Origin: Veillonella sp. AM51-8BH
GTDB taxonomy: Bacteria; Bacillota; Negativicutes; Veillonellales; Veillonellaceae
Length of the DNA stretch: 48,365 nucleotides
Assembly: GCF_003463825.1 (NCBI RefSeq)
Contig: NZ_QSDY01000010.1
Location: 1-48,365 of the forward strand
Direction of reading: 5' to 3'
A program made the position numbers and the translations under genes. The first letter of the stretch is position 1. Every line of letters starts with the position of its first letter. The notes beneath the pieces were generated by a model, which was not told the origin of the DNA, made no database searches, and saw nothing but the letters and a program-made list of their open reading frames with translations. Positions 31,514-40,014 of this stretch are shown piece by piece.

Positions 31514-32371
31514 ATGCAAGAATTAACATATTTTAATGGCGAGTTCGTTGAACCAGGTGCCAAAGTTATCAGTATTGATGACCGTGGTTATTTGTTTGGT
31601 GACTCTGTATACGAAGTGGTACGTGTCGTAAAAGGCCGTTGCTTCGCATTGTCCTACCATCAAGATCGCTTGTATCGCTCTATGCGTGAAATGGATATTC
31701 CAGTAAAAATGACCCCAGATGATTTAACAGAATTGCACGAAATTTTAATCGAGCAAAGTGAAATCAAAGAGGGCTATATTTATTTGCAAATCTCTCGTGG
31801 TGTAGCGCCACGCCATCATGCATACGATCGTTCTAAACTAGAACCACAAATGCTCATGTCTATCCGTAATTTGGATATGGATGAGGTTAATAAATTGGGT
31901 GAAGGTGTAAAAGCGATTGCATTACCTGATGAGCGTTGGGATCATGTAGATGTTAAGACAACTAACTTGATTCCGAATATTTTGGCACAAACTAAAGCGG
32001 AGAAGAAATTTGCTTATACTGCCATGTTGTTCCGTGATGGCGTTTGTACAGAAGGTGCAACATCTAATGTATTTGCTATCAAAGATGGTATCTTGTATAC
32101 GCATCCAGCAGATAATCATATCTTAAAAGGTATTACGCGCCAAATGATTGTGACACGCGTTGCACCATCTCTAGGTATTACTCTCATCGAAAAAGAATTT
32201 GACCGCGCCTTTGTTGATGATGCGGACGAATTATTCTTTACCGATACAATTGGTGGTGTCATTCCAATTACTAAGCTAGACAGAAATCCAGTATCTGGTG
32301 GTAAACCAGGTGCTATTACACTTCGTCTACGCGAAGCACTAGAAAAATTGATGGAAGAAGGTTTGCCTTAA
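31514..32371 (+). CDS. dat: D-amino acid aminotransferase (class IV PLP)
   Basis: A 285-residue class IV aminotransferase, ATG 31514 behind AAGAGGTGCTCC. It opens YFNGEFVEPGAKVISIDDRGYLFGDSVYEVVR; the PLP Lys is in DVKTTNLIPNILA. RGVAPRHHAYD is the D-alanine transaminase substrate motif, and EGATSNVFAIKDG closes the fold. It interconverts D-alanine and D-glutamate, precursors of peptidoglycan. A glutamate racemase lies 6 kb downstream (37934), so two routes to D-glutamate are present. Branched-chain aminotransferase is the main alternative, less likely from the RHHA motif. Confidence 0.88.
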   Translation: MQELTYFNGEFVEPGAKVISIDDRGYLFGDSVYEVVRVVKGRCFALSYHQDRLYRSMREMDIPVKMTPDDLTELHEILIEQSEIKEGYIYLQISRGVAPRHHAYDRSKLEPQMLMSIRNLDMDEVNKLGEGVKAIALPDERWDHVDVKTTNLIPNILAQTKAEKKFAYTAMLFRDGVCTEGATSNVFAIKDGILYTHPADNHILKGITRQMIVTRVAPSLGITLIEKEFDRAFVDDADELFFTDTIGGVIPITKLDRNPVSGGKPGAITLRLREALEKLMEEGLP

Positions 32372-32426
32372 TAGGTAATCTACTTTCATTACATGGTAAA
32401 TTTTTACCTTAAGAAAGGACATTATT

Positions 32427-33473
32427 TTGATTCAATTACAACACATTAGTAAAGTCTATGAAGGCACTACTCGTGTGGAAGCCTTAAAAGATATTAACCT
32501 TGAAGTTAAAGAAGGTGAAATCTTTGGCATTATCGGTCAATCTGGGGCCGGTAAATCCACCTTGATTCGATGCATCAACATGCTCGAAGCGCCTACATCT
32601 GGCTCTGTTATCGTTAATGGTACAGATTTAACAACACTTAGCAAATCCGCTTTGCGTAAAGCACGCAAAGATATTGGTATGATTTTCCAACATTTTAACC
32701 TTTTGTCCTCTCGTACAGTGTATGACAATGTGGCATTCCCGTTGGAATTACAAGGCTTGAGCAAATCTGAAATCAAGGAACGCATTACGCCAATCCTTGA
32801 TATCGTAGGCCTTACTGAGCGTATGAACAACTATCCATCCCAATTGTCTGGTGGTCAAAAACAACGTGTTGGTATTGCTCGTGCCTTAGCGTCTAATCCA
32901 AAGGTTCTTCTTTGTGATGAAGCTACATCTGCTCTGGATCCGCAAACAACAGAATCCATTTTGAAATTGTTGAAAGATATCAATGAAAAAATGGGCCTTA
33001 CTATCGTTCTCATCACTCATGAAATGCACGTAATCCGTGAAATTTGTGATCGTGTAGCGGTTATCGAAGGCGGTATAATCCTCGAGGAAGGTAGCACTGT
33101 TGAAGTATTTACACATCCTCGTGAAAATACTACAAAAGAATTCATCAGCTCTGTTGTGAGTGATAACTTACCTCCAGAAGCGTTAGAACATTTGGAATTG
33201 CATGATCAATGGATTGCAGGTACAGCTCCATTAGTACGCCTTAAATTCACAGGCCAATCTACGGATGAACCTGTAGTGGCAGGTCTCGTACGACGCTTTA
33301 ACCTCGATGTAAGTATCCTCTTTGGTGGCATCGACTATATCCAAAATACATGCGTTGGTCGTCTTATCGTTATCTTGAATGGTGACCCTGAAAATGCGCA
33401 AGAGGGCTTAGACTACATCAAAACATTACCAATTGAAAGCGAGGTGATCGGTTATGTCAGAGCAAATAATTAA
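32427..33473 (+). CDS. metN: Methionine ABC transporter ATP-binding protein
   Basis: The start is TTG 32427 with AGAAAGGA upstream. The 348 residues have Walker A GQSGAGKST, signature LSGGQKQRVGIARAL, Walker B VLLCDEATSALDP, and the switch His in LITHEMH. The C-terminal NIL/ferredoxin-like domain (EPVVAGLVRRFNLDVSILFGG) binds methionine and inhibits transport. It overlaps metI by 20 bases. The cognate MetQ is encoded at 18929-19750. Confidence 0.95.
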   Translation: MIQLQHISKVYEGTTRVEALKDINLEVKEGEIFGIIGQSGAGKSTLIRCINMLEAPTSGSVIVNGTDLTTLSKSALRKARKDIGMIFQHFNLLSSRTVYDNVAFPLELQGLSKSEIKERITPILDIVGLTERMNNYPSQLSGGQKQRVGIARALASNPKVLLCDEATSALDPQTTESILKLLKDINEKMGLTIVLITHEMHVIREICDRVAVIEGGIILEEGSTVEVFTHPRENTTKEFISSVVSDNLPPEALEHLELHDQWIAGTAPLVRLKFTGQSTDEPVVAGLVRRFNLDVSILFGGIDYIQNTCVGRLIVILNGDPENAQEGLDYIKTLPIESEVIGYVRANN

Positions 33474-34107
33474 TCTTCTCATAACTGGTACCCTTGATAC
33501 ATTGCAAATGACTATTATCTCTACGGTCATGGCTATGTTACTTGGTATTCCTCTCGGTGTTGTTTTGGTAGTAACATCTAAGGGTCATATTTTAGAAAAT
33601 GTAGCACTTAACAAAGTGTTAGGTGCTGTTGTCAATGCAACACGTTCTATCCCATTCATCATCTTGATGGTTGCTATCATTCCATTCACTCGTATGGTGG
33701 CTGGCACATCTATTGGTACAACTGCAGCTTGTGTACCTTTAACAATTGCAGCAATACCATTCTTAGCGCGCCTTGTAGAAACATCTATTAAAGATATTAA
33801 CTTTGGTGTTATTGAGGCGGCTCAATCTATGGGTGCAAGCCCACTCCAAATTATTTGGAAAGTTTTATTACCTGAAGCATTGCCTACGATTATCGACAAT
33901 GTAACGGTTCTTATCGTTAACCTCATCAGTTACTCTGCAATGGCAGGTGCAATCGGCGGCGGTGGCCTTGGTGATATTGCTATCCGCTATGGTTACCAAC
34001 GTTTCCAAGCTGATGTTATGATTGCTACCATTATCATCTTGATTATTTTGGTACAATTAGTCCAAATGATTGGCGATGCTTGGTCTAAAGCGATGAATAA
34101 GAAATAG
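33454..34107 (+). CDS. metI: Methionine ABC transporter permease
   Basis: A 217-residue permease with five helices and the EAA loop EAAQSMGASPLQIIWKVLLPEALP. Its start at 33454 overlaps metN, so the two proteins are translationally coupled. It belongs to the MetI family that imports D/L-methionine with MetN and MetQ. The end SYSAMAGAIGGGGLGDIAIRYG is the family signature. Confidence 0.95.
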   Translation: MSEQIINLLITGTLDTLQMTIISTVMAMLLGIPLGVVLVVTSKGHILENVALNKVLGAVVNATRSIPFIILMVAIIPFTRMVAGTSIGTTAACVPLTIAAIPFLARLVETSIKDINFGVIEAAQSMGASPLQIIWKVLLPEALPTIIDNVTVLIVNLISYSAMAGAIGGGGLGDIAIRYGYQRFQADVMIATIIILIILVQLVQMIGDAWSKAMNKK

Positions 34108-34116
34108 GAGGCTCCT

Positions 34117-34413
34117 ATGAGTATCAATGAAAAATTGAGATGTTCTCAAAATGATGAGTTGTTCACCGCTATTTTAACTCTTGAAAATACAGAGGAATGC
34201 TATGCATTCTTTGAGGATATCTGTACGATTAATGAGTTAAAAGCTTTATCTCAACGCTTACAAGTAGCAAAAATGTTACGAGCAGGGGATAGCTATGAAA
34301 AAATCGTAGAAGAAACAGGCGCAAGTACGGCAACGATTAGCCGTGTAAAACGATGCCTAGTCTATGGTGCTGATGGATACACATTAGCTTTAGATCGTCT
34401 AGGTGCAAAATAA
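34117..34413 (+). CDS. YerC/YecD-family TrpR-like DNA-binding protein
   Basis: A 98-residue protein 9 bases after metI, with an AGGAGG SD. The core (FEDICTINELKALSQRLQVAKMLRAGDSYEKIVEETGASTATISRVKRCL) is the TrpR-like helix-turn-helix of the YerC/YecD family. Such proteins have no confirmed ligand. Being the third gene of the metNI operon, it may regulate methionine uptake or be only a passenger. Confidence 0.88.
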   Translation: MSINEKLRCSQNDELFTAILTLENTEECYAFFEDICTINELKALSQRLQVAKMLRAGDSYEKIVEETGASTATISRVKRCLVYGADGYTLALDRLGAK

Positions 34414-34418
34414 AATAA

Positions 34419-34465
34419 ACTAGCATGACAACGGTGGCCTTTTGGCGACCGTTGATGTGCTATCT
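34419..34465 (+). terminator. Long hairpin after the metNI operon
   Basis: AACGGT..CC-TTTT-GG..ACCGTT forms the core with an outer TAGCA/TGCTA pair. No clear T-run follows, so it could be a read-through structure before the TauE-type gene. Confidence 0.45.
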
Positions 34466-34478
34466 ATAGGAGGTTTAT

Positions 34479-35273
34479 ATGGAGTGGCTCATTGAGGTAA
34501 CAGGTTTACCATTTGATATCCTAATTCTCGTTTTGCTCGCTGTAGCAGGTGCTTTTGCCGGCTTTGTAGACTCCATTGTGGGTGGTGGGGGCTTAATCTC
34601 TGTTCCTGCTATGCTATTAACCAACCTTCCGCCGAGTATGGCCTTAGGTAGTAATAAGCTGTCTAGCATATTCGGAGCTGGCAGTGCGTCAATTACATTT
34701 TTAAGAAATCATATGGTTGATTTTTCTCTAGTTCGTAAATTACTACCTTTTACATTTATAGGATCCATGCTTGGTACCTTAGCAGTTGTATCATTGCCAC
34801 CCTTATATGTAAAGCCTATTATTATCGTCCTACTCGTTTGTGTCACACTTTTTGTGGTATTTAAAAAGGATTGGGGCGAAATAAACCGTACCTCAGCAGT
34901 AGCAGGAAAAGCGTTGTATATTTGCATGGCTTTTGCTCTTGGCATTGGTGTTTATGATGGTTTTATTGGCCCTGGTACAGGTACATTTTTGATTATGGGC
35001 TTTATTTTTACTGGCTTTGATTTTTTACATGCATCTGCAAATGCAAAAATATTGAATTTTACCAGTAATTTAGCATCATTAATTGTTTTTTTGTATCTAG
35101 GTCACGTCAATATTAAGTACGGTCTAGCTACAGGTGTTGGACAAATTATAGGTGCTTACCTAGGATCTCATTTAGCTATTGCTAAAGGATCGTCGTTGGT
35201 ACGTGTTGTATTCTTGTCGGTAACGACAGTTATGTTGTTGAAATTAGTCTATGACTATGTTTCCACATTATAG
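34479..35273 (+). CDS. TSUP/TauE-SafE family membrane transporter
   Basis: A 264-residue protein with about eight helices. Motifs GAFAGFVDSIVGGGGLISVPAML and FIGPGTGTFLIMGFIFTGFDFLHASANAKILN are the paired glycine-rich signatures of TSUP (sulfite/sulfoacetate/organosulfur exporters or importers). The substrate is unknown. The SD AGGAGG is strong. An SDR gene follows at 11 bases. Confidence 0.9.
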   Translation: MEWLIEVTGLPFDILILVLLAVAGAFAGFVDSIVGGGGLISVPAMLLTNLPPSMALGSNKLSSIFGAGSASITFLRNHMVDFSLVRKLLPFTFIGSMLGTLAVVSLPPLYVKPIIIVLLVCVTLFVVFKKDWGEINRTSAVAGKALYICMAFALGIGVYDGFIGPGTGTFLIMGFIFTGFDFLHASANAKILNFTSNLASLIVFLYLGHVNIKYGLATGVGQIIGAYLGSHLAIAKGSSLVRVVFLSVTTVMLLKLVYDYVSTL

Positions 35274-35284
35274 GAGGGCAAGGT

Positions 35285-36052
35285 ATGCCTCATAAAAGTG
35301 ATGTACAAGTGGCATTGATTAGTGGTGGCACATCGGGCATCGGATTTGCTACGGCAAAATTGCTTCTTAAAGAAGGCTGGTGTGTTGTCATTAACGGTCG
35401 TGATGAAAAATCAGGACAAACGGCTAAGATGAAATTGCGCCGCTATTCTTCAAAGGTGCAGTACATCCAAGGGGATGTATCGAAGATTGAAGATTGTCAG
35501 CGTATTGTAAAAGAAACCGTTAAATTATTCGGCGGTGTTTCTGCTCTCGTAACAGCAGCAGGCTATTATGAAGAAGAGCTTCTAGCAGATGTAACAGAAG
35601 CAGCCTTTGATGAAATGTTTGGCACCAATGTGAAAGGTACGGTTTTCTTGTGCCAAGCGGCATTGCCCTATTTGCGTGCTACAAAGGGCAGTATCGTAAC
35701 GGTAGCTAGTGATGCAGGCTTACAAGGTAATGTGGCTTGCTCTGTATACGGTGCTTCAAAAGGTGCGGTAGTGAGTTTTACGAAATCACTATCTCTTGAA
35801 ATGGCACCACATAATGTGCGCGTTAACTGTGTTTGTCCCGGTGATGTGGATACCTCTTTAGTCGATAAACAAATTGCAAATGCTCAGCAAGATGCAGAGG
35901 CTGCCAAGGCTGAAATGGGCCAACATTATCCATTGGGACGCATTGGTCAACCTCATGAAATTGGAGAGGTTATTGTATTTTTATTGAGCAATAAAGCTTC
36001 CTTTGTAACGGGAGCAGCATGGACTATCGATGGTGGTCTCACTAGTTGGTAA
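35285..36052 (+). CDS. Short-chain dehydrogenase/reductase (FabG-like)
   Basis: A classical 255-residue SDR. It has the NAD(P) motif ALISGGTSGIGFA, the catalytic Ser/Tyr/Lys set VASDAG...VYGASKGAVV (Tyr-x3-Lys), NAxG-like ALVTAAGYY (Asn replaced by Thr-Ala), and the C-terminal VTGAAWTIDGG. It reduces or oxidises a small alcohol/ketone. Its partner gene is a TSUP transporter, so a sulfonate or organic-acid pathway is conceivable but unproven. Confidence 0.88.
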   Translation: MPHKSDVQVALISGGTSGIGFATAKLLLKEGWCVVINGRDEKSGQTAKMKLRRYSSKVQYIQGDVSKIEDCQRIVKETVKLFGGVSALVTAAGYYEEELLADVTEAAFDEMFGTNVKGTVFLCQAALPYLRATKGSIVTVASDAGLQGNVACSVYGASKGAVVSFTKSLSLEMAPHNVRVNCVCPGDVDTSLVDKQIANAQQDAEAAKAEMGQHYPLGRIGQPHEIGEVIVFLLSNKASFVTGAAWTIDGGLTSW

Positions 36053-36134
36053 TATAGAAAATCTTAGATAATATTTCACTTTTTAAATCTTAGGAGAATT
36101 ATAAAAATTTATTCCCCTTATATCAATAGAATGG

Positions 36135-36140
36135 TATAAT
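36135..36140 (+). promoter_or_regulatory. Extended -10 promoter
   Basis: TGGTATAAT (TG at 36132-36133, TATAAT at 36135-36140) with no good -35, about 50 bases upstream of the ATG at 36190. Confidence 0.5.
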
Positions 36141-36189
36141 AATACTAATAATATGACCTATAGTTGGTTCACAACAAAGGAGAATACTT

Positions 36190-37040
36190 ATGGCAGAATA
36201 TAATGGCGTAACACTTGAGCCACTTATGGATGGTTCTCAAGATCGTGACTATCAAGTTGAACAATTTATTTTCTGGGGTGCAGGTCGTGCAGCGGCATTG
36301 GCATTATCCCCTAAATTCAGCAGTGTTGCTTTGTGCGCCAATGCAACGTATATGGTAACTCGCATTGCACATCTTTATGAAGTAGAATTGCAATCTGGTG
36401 CCGTAGTGGGTCTAGTTGGTGGTCTTAGCACAGCTGTAGGTACAGCGGCTATTTCTCTTCTTGTTCCTCTAAAAGCAGTTCGCGTTCCTGTAGCAGTTGG
36501 TTTAACATATGCTATCGGTAAAATTGCTCACATTTGGATCCAAGATGGTATGCCTTCTGATATCGAACGTTATAACCAATGGTTGCTGAATTCCTTGAAA
36601 GCGGTAAAGCTATAGCAGGTGACATCATCCGTGATGCAAGCGCTAGCATTCCTTTCACACAAGGTCAACGCGACGTTTGGGCTGGTATTGCTAATGAAAC
36701 AGGTCTTGCTAAAGAAACTTTGAAACAAGTTTACGAAGAAAAAGTAACACCTGCTATCGATAAATGGAATACAGAAACAAAATATCAAATCCATGACAAT
36801 GCAGCAGAAGTTGTGGCGAAAGTAACCGATGCGGCAAAAGAGAAAATTGATGTTGCTAAAGAAAATATTGATGTAGCTAAAGAATTAGCTAAAGGTGGCG
36901 TAGAAGTAGCTAAAGCTTCTGCACAAGCTGCAGTAGAAACTGCAAAAACTAAAGCTAATGATGCTGTTGAAACAGCAAAAGATGTTGCTACAAACACTGT
37001 TAATACAGCAAAAGATAAAATTGGTGGTTTGCGCAAATAG
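36190..37040 (+). pseudogene. DUF697-like membrane protein with LEA-like repeats, single -1 frameshift
   Basis: The ATG at 36190 follows AAAGGAGAATACTT. Residues 25-125 contain hydrophobic segments and NATYMVTRIAHLYEVEL, reminiscent of DUF697 proteins. The frame breaks at 36579, where one extra A (CAA-ATG) joins ERYNQ to MVAEFLESGKA. Restored length is 283 residues. The C-terminal 110 residues are Ala/Lys/Glu/Asp-rich 11-mer-like repeats (DAAKEKIDVAKENIDVAK...) of the LEA/apolipoprotein type that form amphipathic helices on membranes. It is 19 bases before a YkvA-family gene. The function is unknown; envelope or membrane-stress protection fits the repeats. Confidence 0.72.
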
Positions 37041-37059
37041 GCGCTAAAGGATTATGAAG

Positions 37060-37404
37060 ATGAATCCATTAAAAATTATTACATATGGTAAGTATTTTAA
37101 CGAATCTAAATTCGCCGCTTTTTTAGGACGATATGGTAAGAAGCTTGCCTTTGTACAACGAGCAGTGACCTTGTTCCTTTGTATGCGTGACAAGGACACT
37201 CCAAAATATGTAAAAGCAGTCATTGCTGGTGCCTTAGGGTATCTCGTATTACCTATTGATATTGTGCCGGATACAATTCCTGTATTAGGTTGGATAGATG
37301 ATGTAGCCGTGCTTGGCCTTGCCTTTAAGGTTGCCAATCGTTACATTAAAACTCGTCATCAAGAAGAGGCAAAAAAATACTTCCCATTTGGTGGCAGTAA
37401 CTAG
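37060..37404 (+). CDS. YkvA-family (DUF1232) protein
   Basis: The ATG at 37060 has AAAGGA 8 bases upstream; an ATG at 37054 is in frame but too close to the SD. The 114-residue protein has the DUF1232 core YVKAVIAGALGYLVLPIDIVPDTIPVLGWIDDVAVLGLAF. The family is widespread and uncharacterised, with a membrane-associated PIDxxPD motif. Its partner is the LEA-like protein upstream. Confidence 0.85.
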   Translation: MNPLKIITYGKYFNESKFAAFLGRYGKKLAFVQRAVTLFLCMRDKDTPKYVKAVIAGALGYLVLPIDIVPDTIPVLGWIDDVAVLGLAFKVANRYIKTRHQEEAKKYFPFGGSN

Positions 37405-37416
37405 CTTTTAACCATT

Positions 37417-37455
37417 AAGGCAGTTTGATCCGTTGCGATTGAACTGCCTTTATTT
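37417..37455 (+). terminator. Terminator after ykvA
   Basis: AAGGCAGTT (37417-37425) pairs with AACTGCCTT (37442-37450), then TATTTATTT. Confidence 0.75.
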
Positions 37456-37522
37456 ATTTGACACGCTAAAGTAATAGATATACAATGAAGGTTGTATTCT
37501 ATGAAAAAAGAAGGATAAATAT

Positions 37523-37941
37523 ATGCATATGCTTCAGTAAATGTACGCTTTTACGAAACCGATATGATGGGTATTGCGCACCATAGTAATCATTTTAGAT
37601 GGTTTGAAATGGCACGCATTGAATTCCTTCGTCACATCGGTGTAACCCTGTGGGATATGATGAATGAGGATATTGTATTTCCTATCATGAATGTATCCTG
37701 CAATTATAAAGAACCAGCAAATTTTGATGATGAACTTCACATCGAAACATATTTGGTTAAGATGACACGTGCTCAAATGATATTCCGTTATCGTATGCGC
37801 CGTGCCAGTGATGGTGCGCTCCTAGCTACGGGGGAGACTAAGAATGCATTTATGTCGAAATCAACAGGTAAAATTGTGCGATTAGACGATACTTTTTATC
37901 AGCCTATGTTAGCAGCTGTTGAGGAGATGCCTAATGAGTAA
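37523..37941 (+). pseudogene. Acyl-CoA thioesterase (4HBT hotdog), -1 frameshift at the start codon region
   Basis: An ATG at 37523 behind AAGAAGGA is out of frame with the coding sequence. One extra G (ATGG) restores MAYASVNVRFYETDMMGIAHHSNHFRWFEMARIEFL and gives 139 residues. The YETDMMGIAHHSNHF block with catalytic Asp is the YbgC/4-hydroxybenzoyl-CoA thioesterase signature. It hydrolyses short acyl-CoA thioesters. The frame upstream has no standard start; a non-canonical ATA start would be the alternative. It overlaps murI by 8 bases. Confidence 0.8.
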
Positions 37942-38737
37942 TGTACAACAATTGCCTATCGGCGTGTTTGACTCCGGTGTAGGCGGGCTATCTGTTTTAA
38001 AGGTCTTACAAGAACAATTCCCTAACGAAGACTTCATCTATATTGGTGATAATGCGAATAACCCTGTGGGGAATCGTAGTGATGATGAAATTACTTGTTT
38101 GGCTTGTCATATTGCAGAGGCTCTTGAAAAACAGCCTGTAAAATTGATGGTTATTGCTTGCAATACGTTTACTGTTGTAGCCCTTGATGCGGTACGTGAA
38201 CGCGTGTCTGTACCCGTTATTGGAGTATCACAAGGCGTAAAAACAGCGATTAGTCAAAGCAAAAGCAAGACAATTGGTATCATGGCGACGGCAGCAACTG
38301 TGAATAGTCATATTCATAAACATGTAGCCCTTGAAGTTGATCATGAAGTGCTCGTATGGGAGCAACCATGTCCTGAATTGGCAGGCCTCATTGAGCAAGG
38401 TCATTTAGATGACTATTTTGTACGCGATGTATGTACTGAATATCTAGAACCTTTATTGTCCCGAGAAATTGAGGTTGTAGTTTTGGGCTGTACTCATTTC
38501 CCATTTGTACAACCTTTGCTAGAGGAACTGACGTCAGGGCGCATTCAATTCATCGACCCTGCCTTTGAAACGAGTGAATTAGTTCGCCGCAGATTAGAGG
38601 GTAAAGATTTGTTTAACCCTCAAAAAACGGCGGGTTCTGTATCATTGTATTTTACAAAGGACATTGAGCTTGGTGATACGCTGAGCGCCTCTTTCCTTGA
38701 TACAAGTCGTCGCAGCATTGAACATATTACATTATAA
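37934..38737 (+). CDS. murI: Glutamate racemase
   Basis: The start is ATG 37934 (MSNVQQLPIGVFDSGVGGLSVL), overlapping the thioesterase by 8 bases with GAGGAGATG upstream. The 267-residue enzyme has the catalytic Cys pair in VIACNT and VLGCTHFP, and IYIGDNANNPVGNRS. It converts L- to D-glutamate for peptidoglycan. The usual DxxxxPYG motif reads DNANNPVG here, a mild deviation. It opens a run of genes that also handle glutamate-like substrates (39302, 40015). Confidence 0.93.
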   Translation: MSNVQQLPIGVFDSGVGGLSVLKVLQEQFPNEDFIYIGDNANNPVGNRSDDEITCLACHIAEALEKQPVKLMVIACNTFTVVALDAVRERVSVPVIGVSQGVKTAISQSKSKTIGIMATAATVNSHIHKHVALEVDHEVLVWEQPCPELAGLIEQGHLDDYFVRDVCTEYLEPLLSREIEVVVLGCTHFPFVQPLLEELTSGRIQFIDPAFETSELVRRRLEGKDLFNPQKTAGSVSLYFTKDIELGDTLSASFLDTSRRSIEHITL

Positions 38738-38749
38738 AGGAGATGCCCT

Positions 38750-39289
38750 ATGTGGTTTTATAACATCCTAAGTGTAGTAATAGCTATTATTGTAGCTATT
38801 GCAGCTTTGTATTTATTATTCCGTTTGTTCGTATTGAAACAAGGTAATGAAAAGGTTATTTTATTGCCAAAACGTGCGACAAACTTCCAAGTATCTGATC
38901 GTAATTTTGAATCTATTACCTTGTTCTGTGATATTCCATTTGTGAACAAAGGACGTCAACTTGGTACAATTATGGACTTATTCCCACGTCCATTGTTGCC
39001 AGAGGAACATTTTGATGCTGTGAAAGTAGATGCATGGGCTATGGACATTAATCGTCCTCGTCATGATGGCTATTTTGAAGCTGTTATTATCAAACCTCGT
39101 AAAGGCGGTACTATTCGTGTATTCGTTACCTTAACAGGTAAAAATGGCAATATTCGTGAAGATATTAAGGGCTTCCCTTATATGGACATCGATATTTACT
39201 ACCAAATCGTAGGTCGTACAGATTATCATATCGATAAACAACGTATTCGTTTGACTGCTGAAGAAGTTCAAGCAGCATTGGTTCAATAA
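38750..39289 (+). CDS. Single-pass membrane protein of unknown function, 179 aa
   Basis: An ATG with AAGGAGATG upstream, 12 bases after murI. One N-terminal helix (ILSVVIAIIVAIAALYLLFRLFV) anchors a soluble domain rich in beta strands and basic patches (FEAVIIKPRKGGTIRVFVTLTG). I recognise no family. Its place between murI and the CofE-like ligase suggests a shared operon and an envelope-side function. Confidence 0.7.
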   Translation: MWFYNILSVVIAIIVAIAALYLLFRLFVLKQGNEKVILLPKRATNFQVSDRNFESITLFCDIPFVNKGRQLGTIMDLFPRPLLPEEHFDAVKVDAWAMDINRPRHDGYFEAVIIKPRKGGTIRVFVTLTGKNGNIREDIKGFPYMDIDIYYQIVGRTDYHIDKQRIRLTAEEVQAALVQ

Positions 39290-39301
39290 GGAGGCATAAC
39301 A

Positions 39302-39951
39302 ATGGCAGAATTAGAGTTAGTATGTGTGCCAACACGTATTCTTACAGATAATGATGACATCGTGGATGCTATCGTTGAATTTGGCGGTCATAATATTGGA
39401 CCTGAAGATATCGTATGTGTAGCTGAATCTGTAGTAGCTATTACACAAGGTCGTTTTACACGTCCTGAAGAGTTAAATGTTTGTTGGCAAGCGCGTTTAA
39501 TCAATCGTTTTATCCATCCAGATGGATCTATGGCGTCCATTTATGGCATGCAATCCGCTATGAATCTAGATGGTAAATGGAAAGTATTGGGTGCCTTCAT
39601 TTTAGGCGCTATTGCTAAGATTTTCCGCAAACCAGGTGTATTCTATGCAATTGCTCGTGCAGCATCTTTAACAGATGATGTAACTGGTACAATGCCTCCA
39701 TTTGACAAGCACATCGTATTTGGTCCAAAGGATCCAGATAAAGTAGCTGAGAAAATCGTATCTCGCACAGGCTGTTATGGCGCTGTTGTAGCTGACGTTA
39801 ATGACTGAAACGTTCCGCTGTGTTAGGTACAAGCCGTGGCATTGACGGTAATAAAATTGCACAATTGTTGATTGACAATCCATTTGGTAATGATAGCCAA
39901 ATGACTCCGATTGTTATCATTAAAAATTACGCATCTGTATCTGGTAAATAA
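39302..39951 (+). pseudogene. CofE-like F420-0:gamma-glutamyl ligase family protein, single -1 frameshift
   Basis: The ATG at 39302 follows AAGGAGGCATAAC. The protein (VCVPTRILTDNDDIVDAIVEF, DIVCVAESVVAITQGR, SLTDDVTGTMPPFDK) resembles the CofE fold of ligases that add L-glutamate. The frame ends early at 39806; one extra C (GAC-CTG-AAA) restores LKRSAVLGTSRGIDGNKIA and a stop at 39949-39951, 216 residues. These organisms are not known to make F420, so the family here may ligate amino acids to another molecule. It follows murI and precedes an oxoprolinase-like gene. Confidence 0.72.
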
Positions 39952-39957
39952 CAGAAG

Positions 39958-39995
39958 GCTGTACTCATCACATAGAGATGGGTACAGCTTTTTTT
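39958..39995 (+). terminator. Terminator of the murI operon
   Basis: GCTGTAC-TCAT (39958-39968) pairs with ATGG-GTACAGC (39978-39988), followed by a run of seven T. Confidence 0.85.
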
Positions 39996-40014
39996 ATACT
40001 AATTAGGAGGTCGT

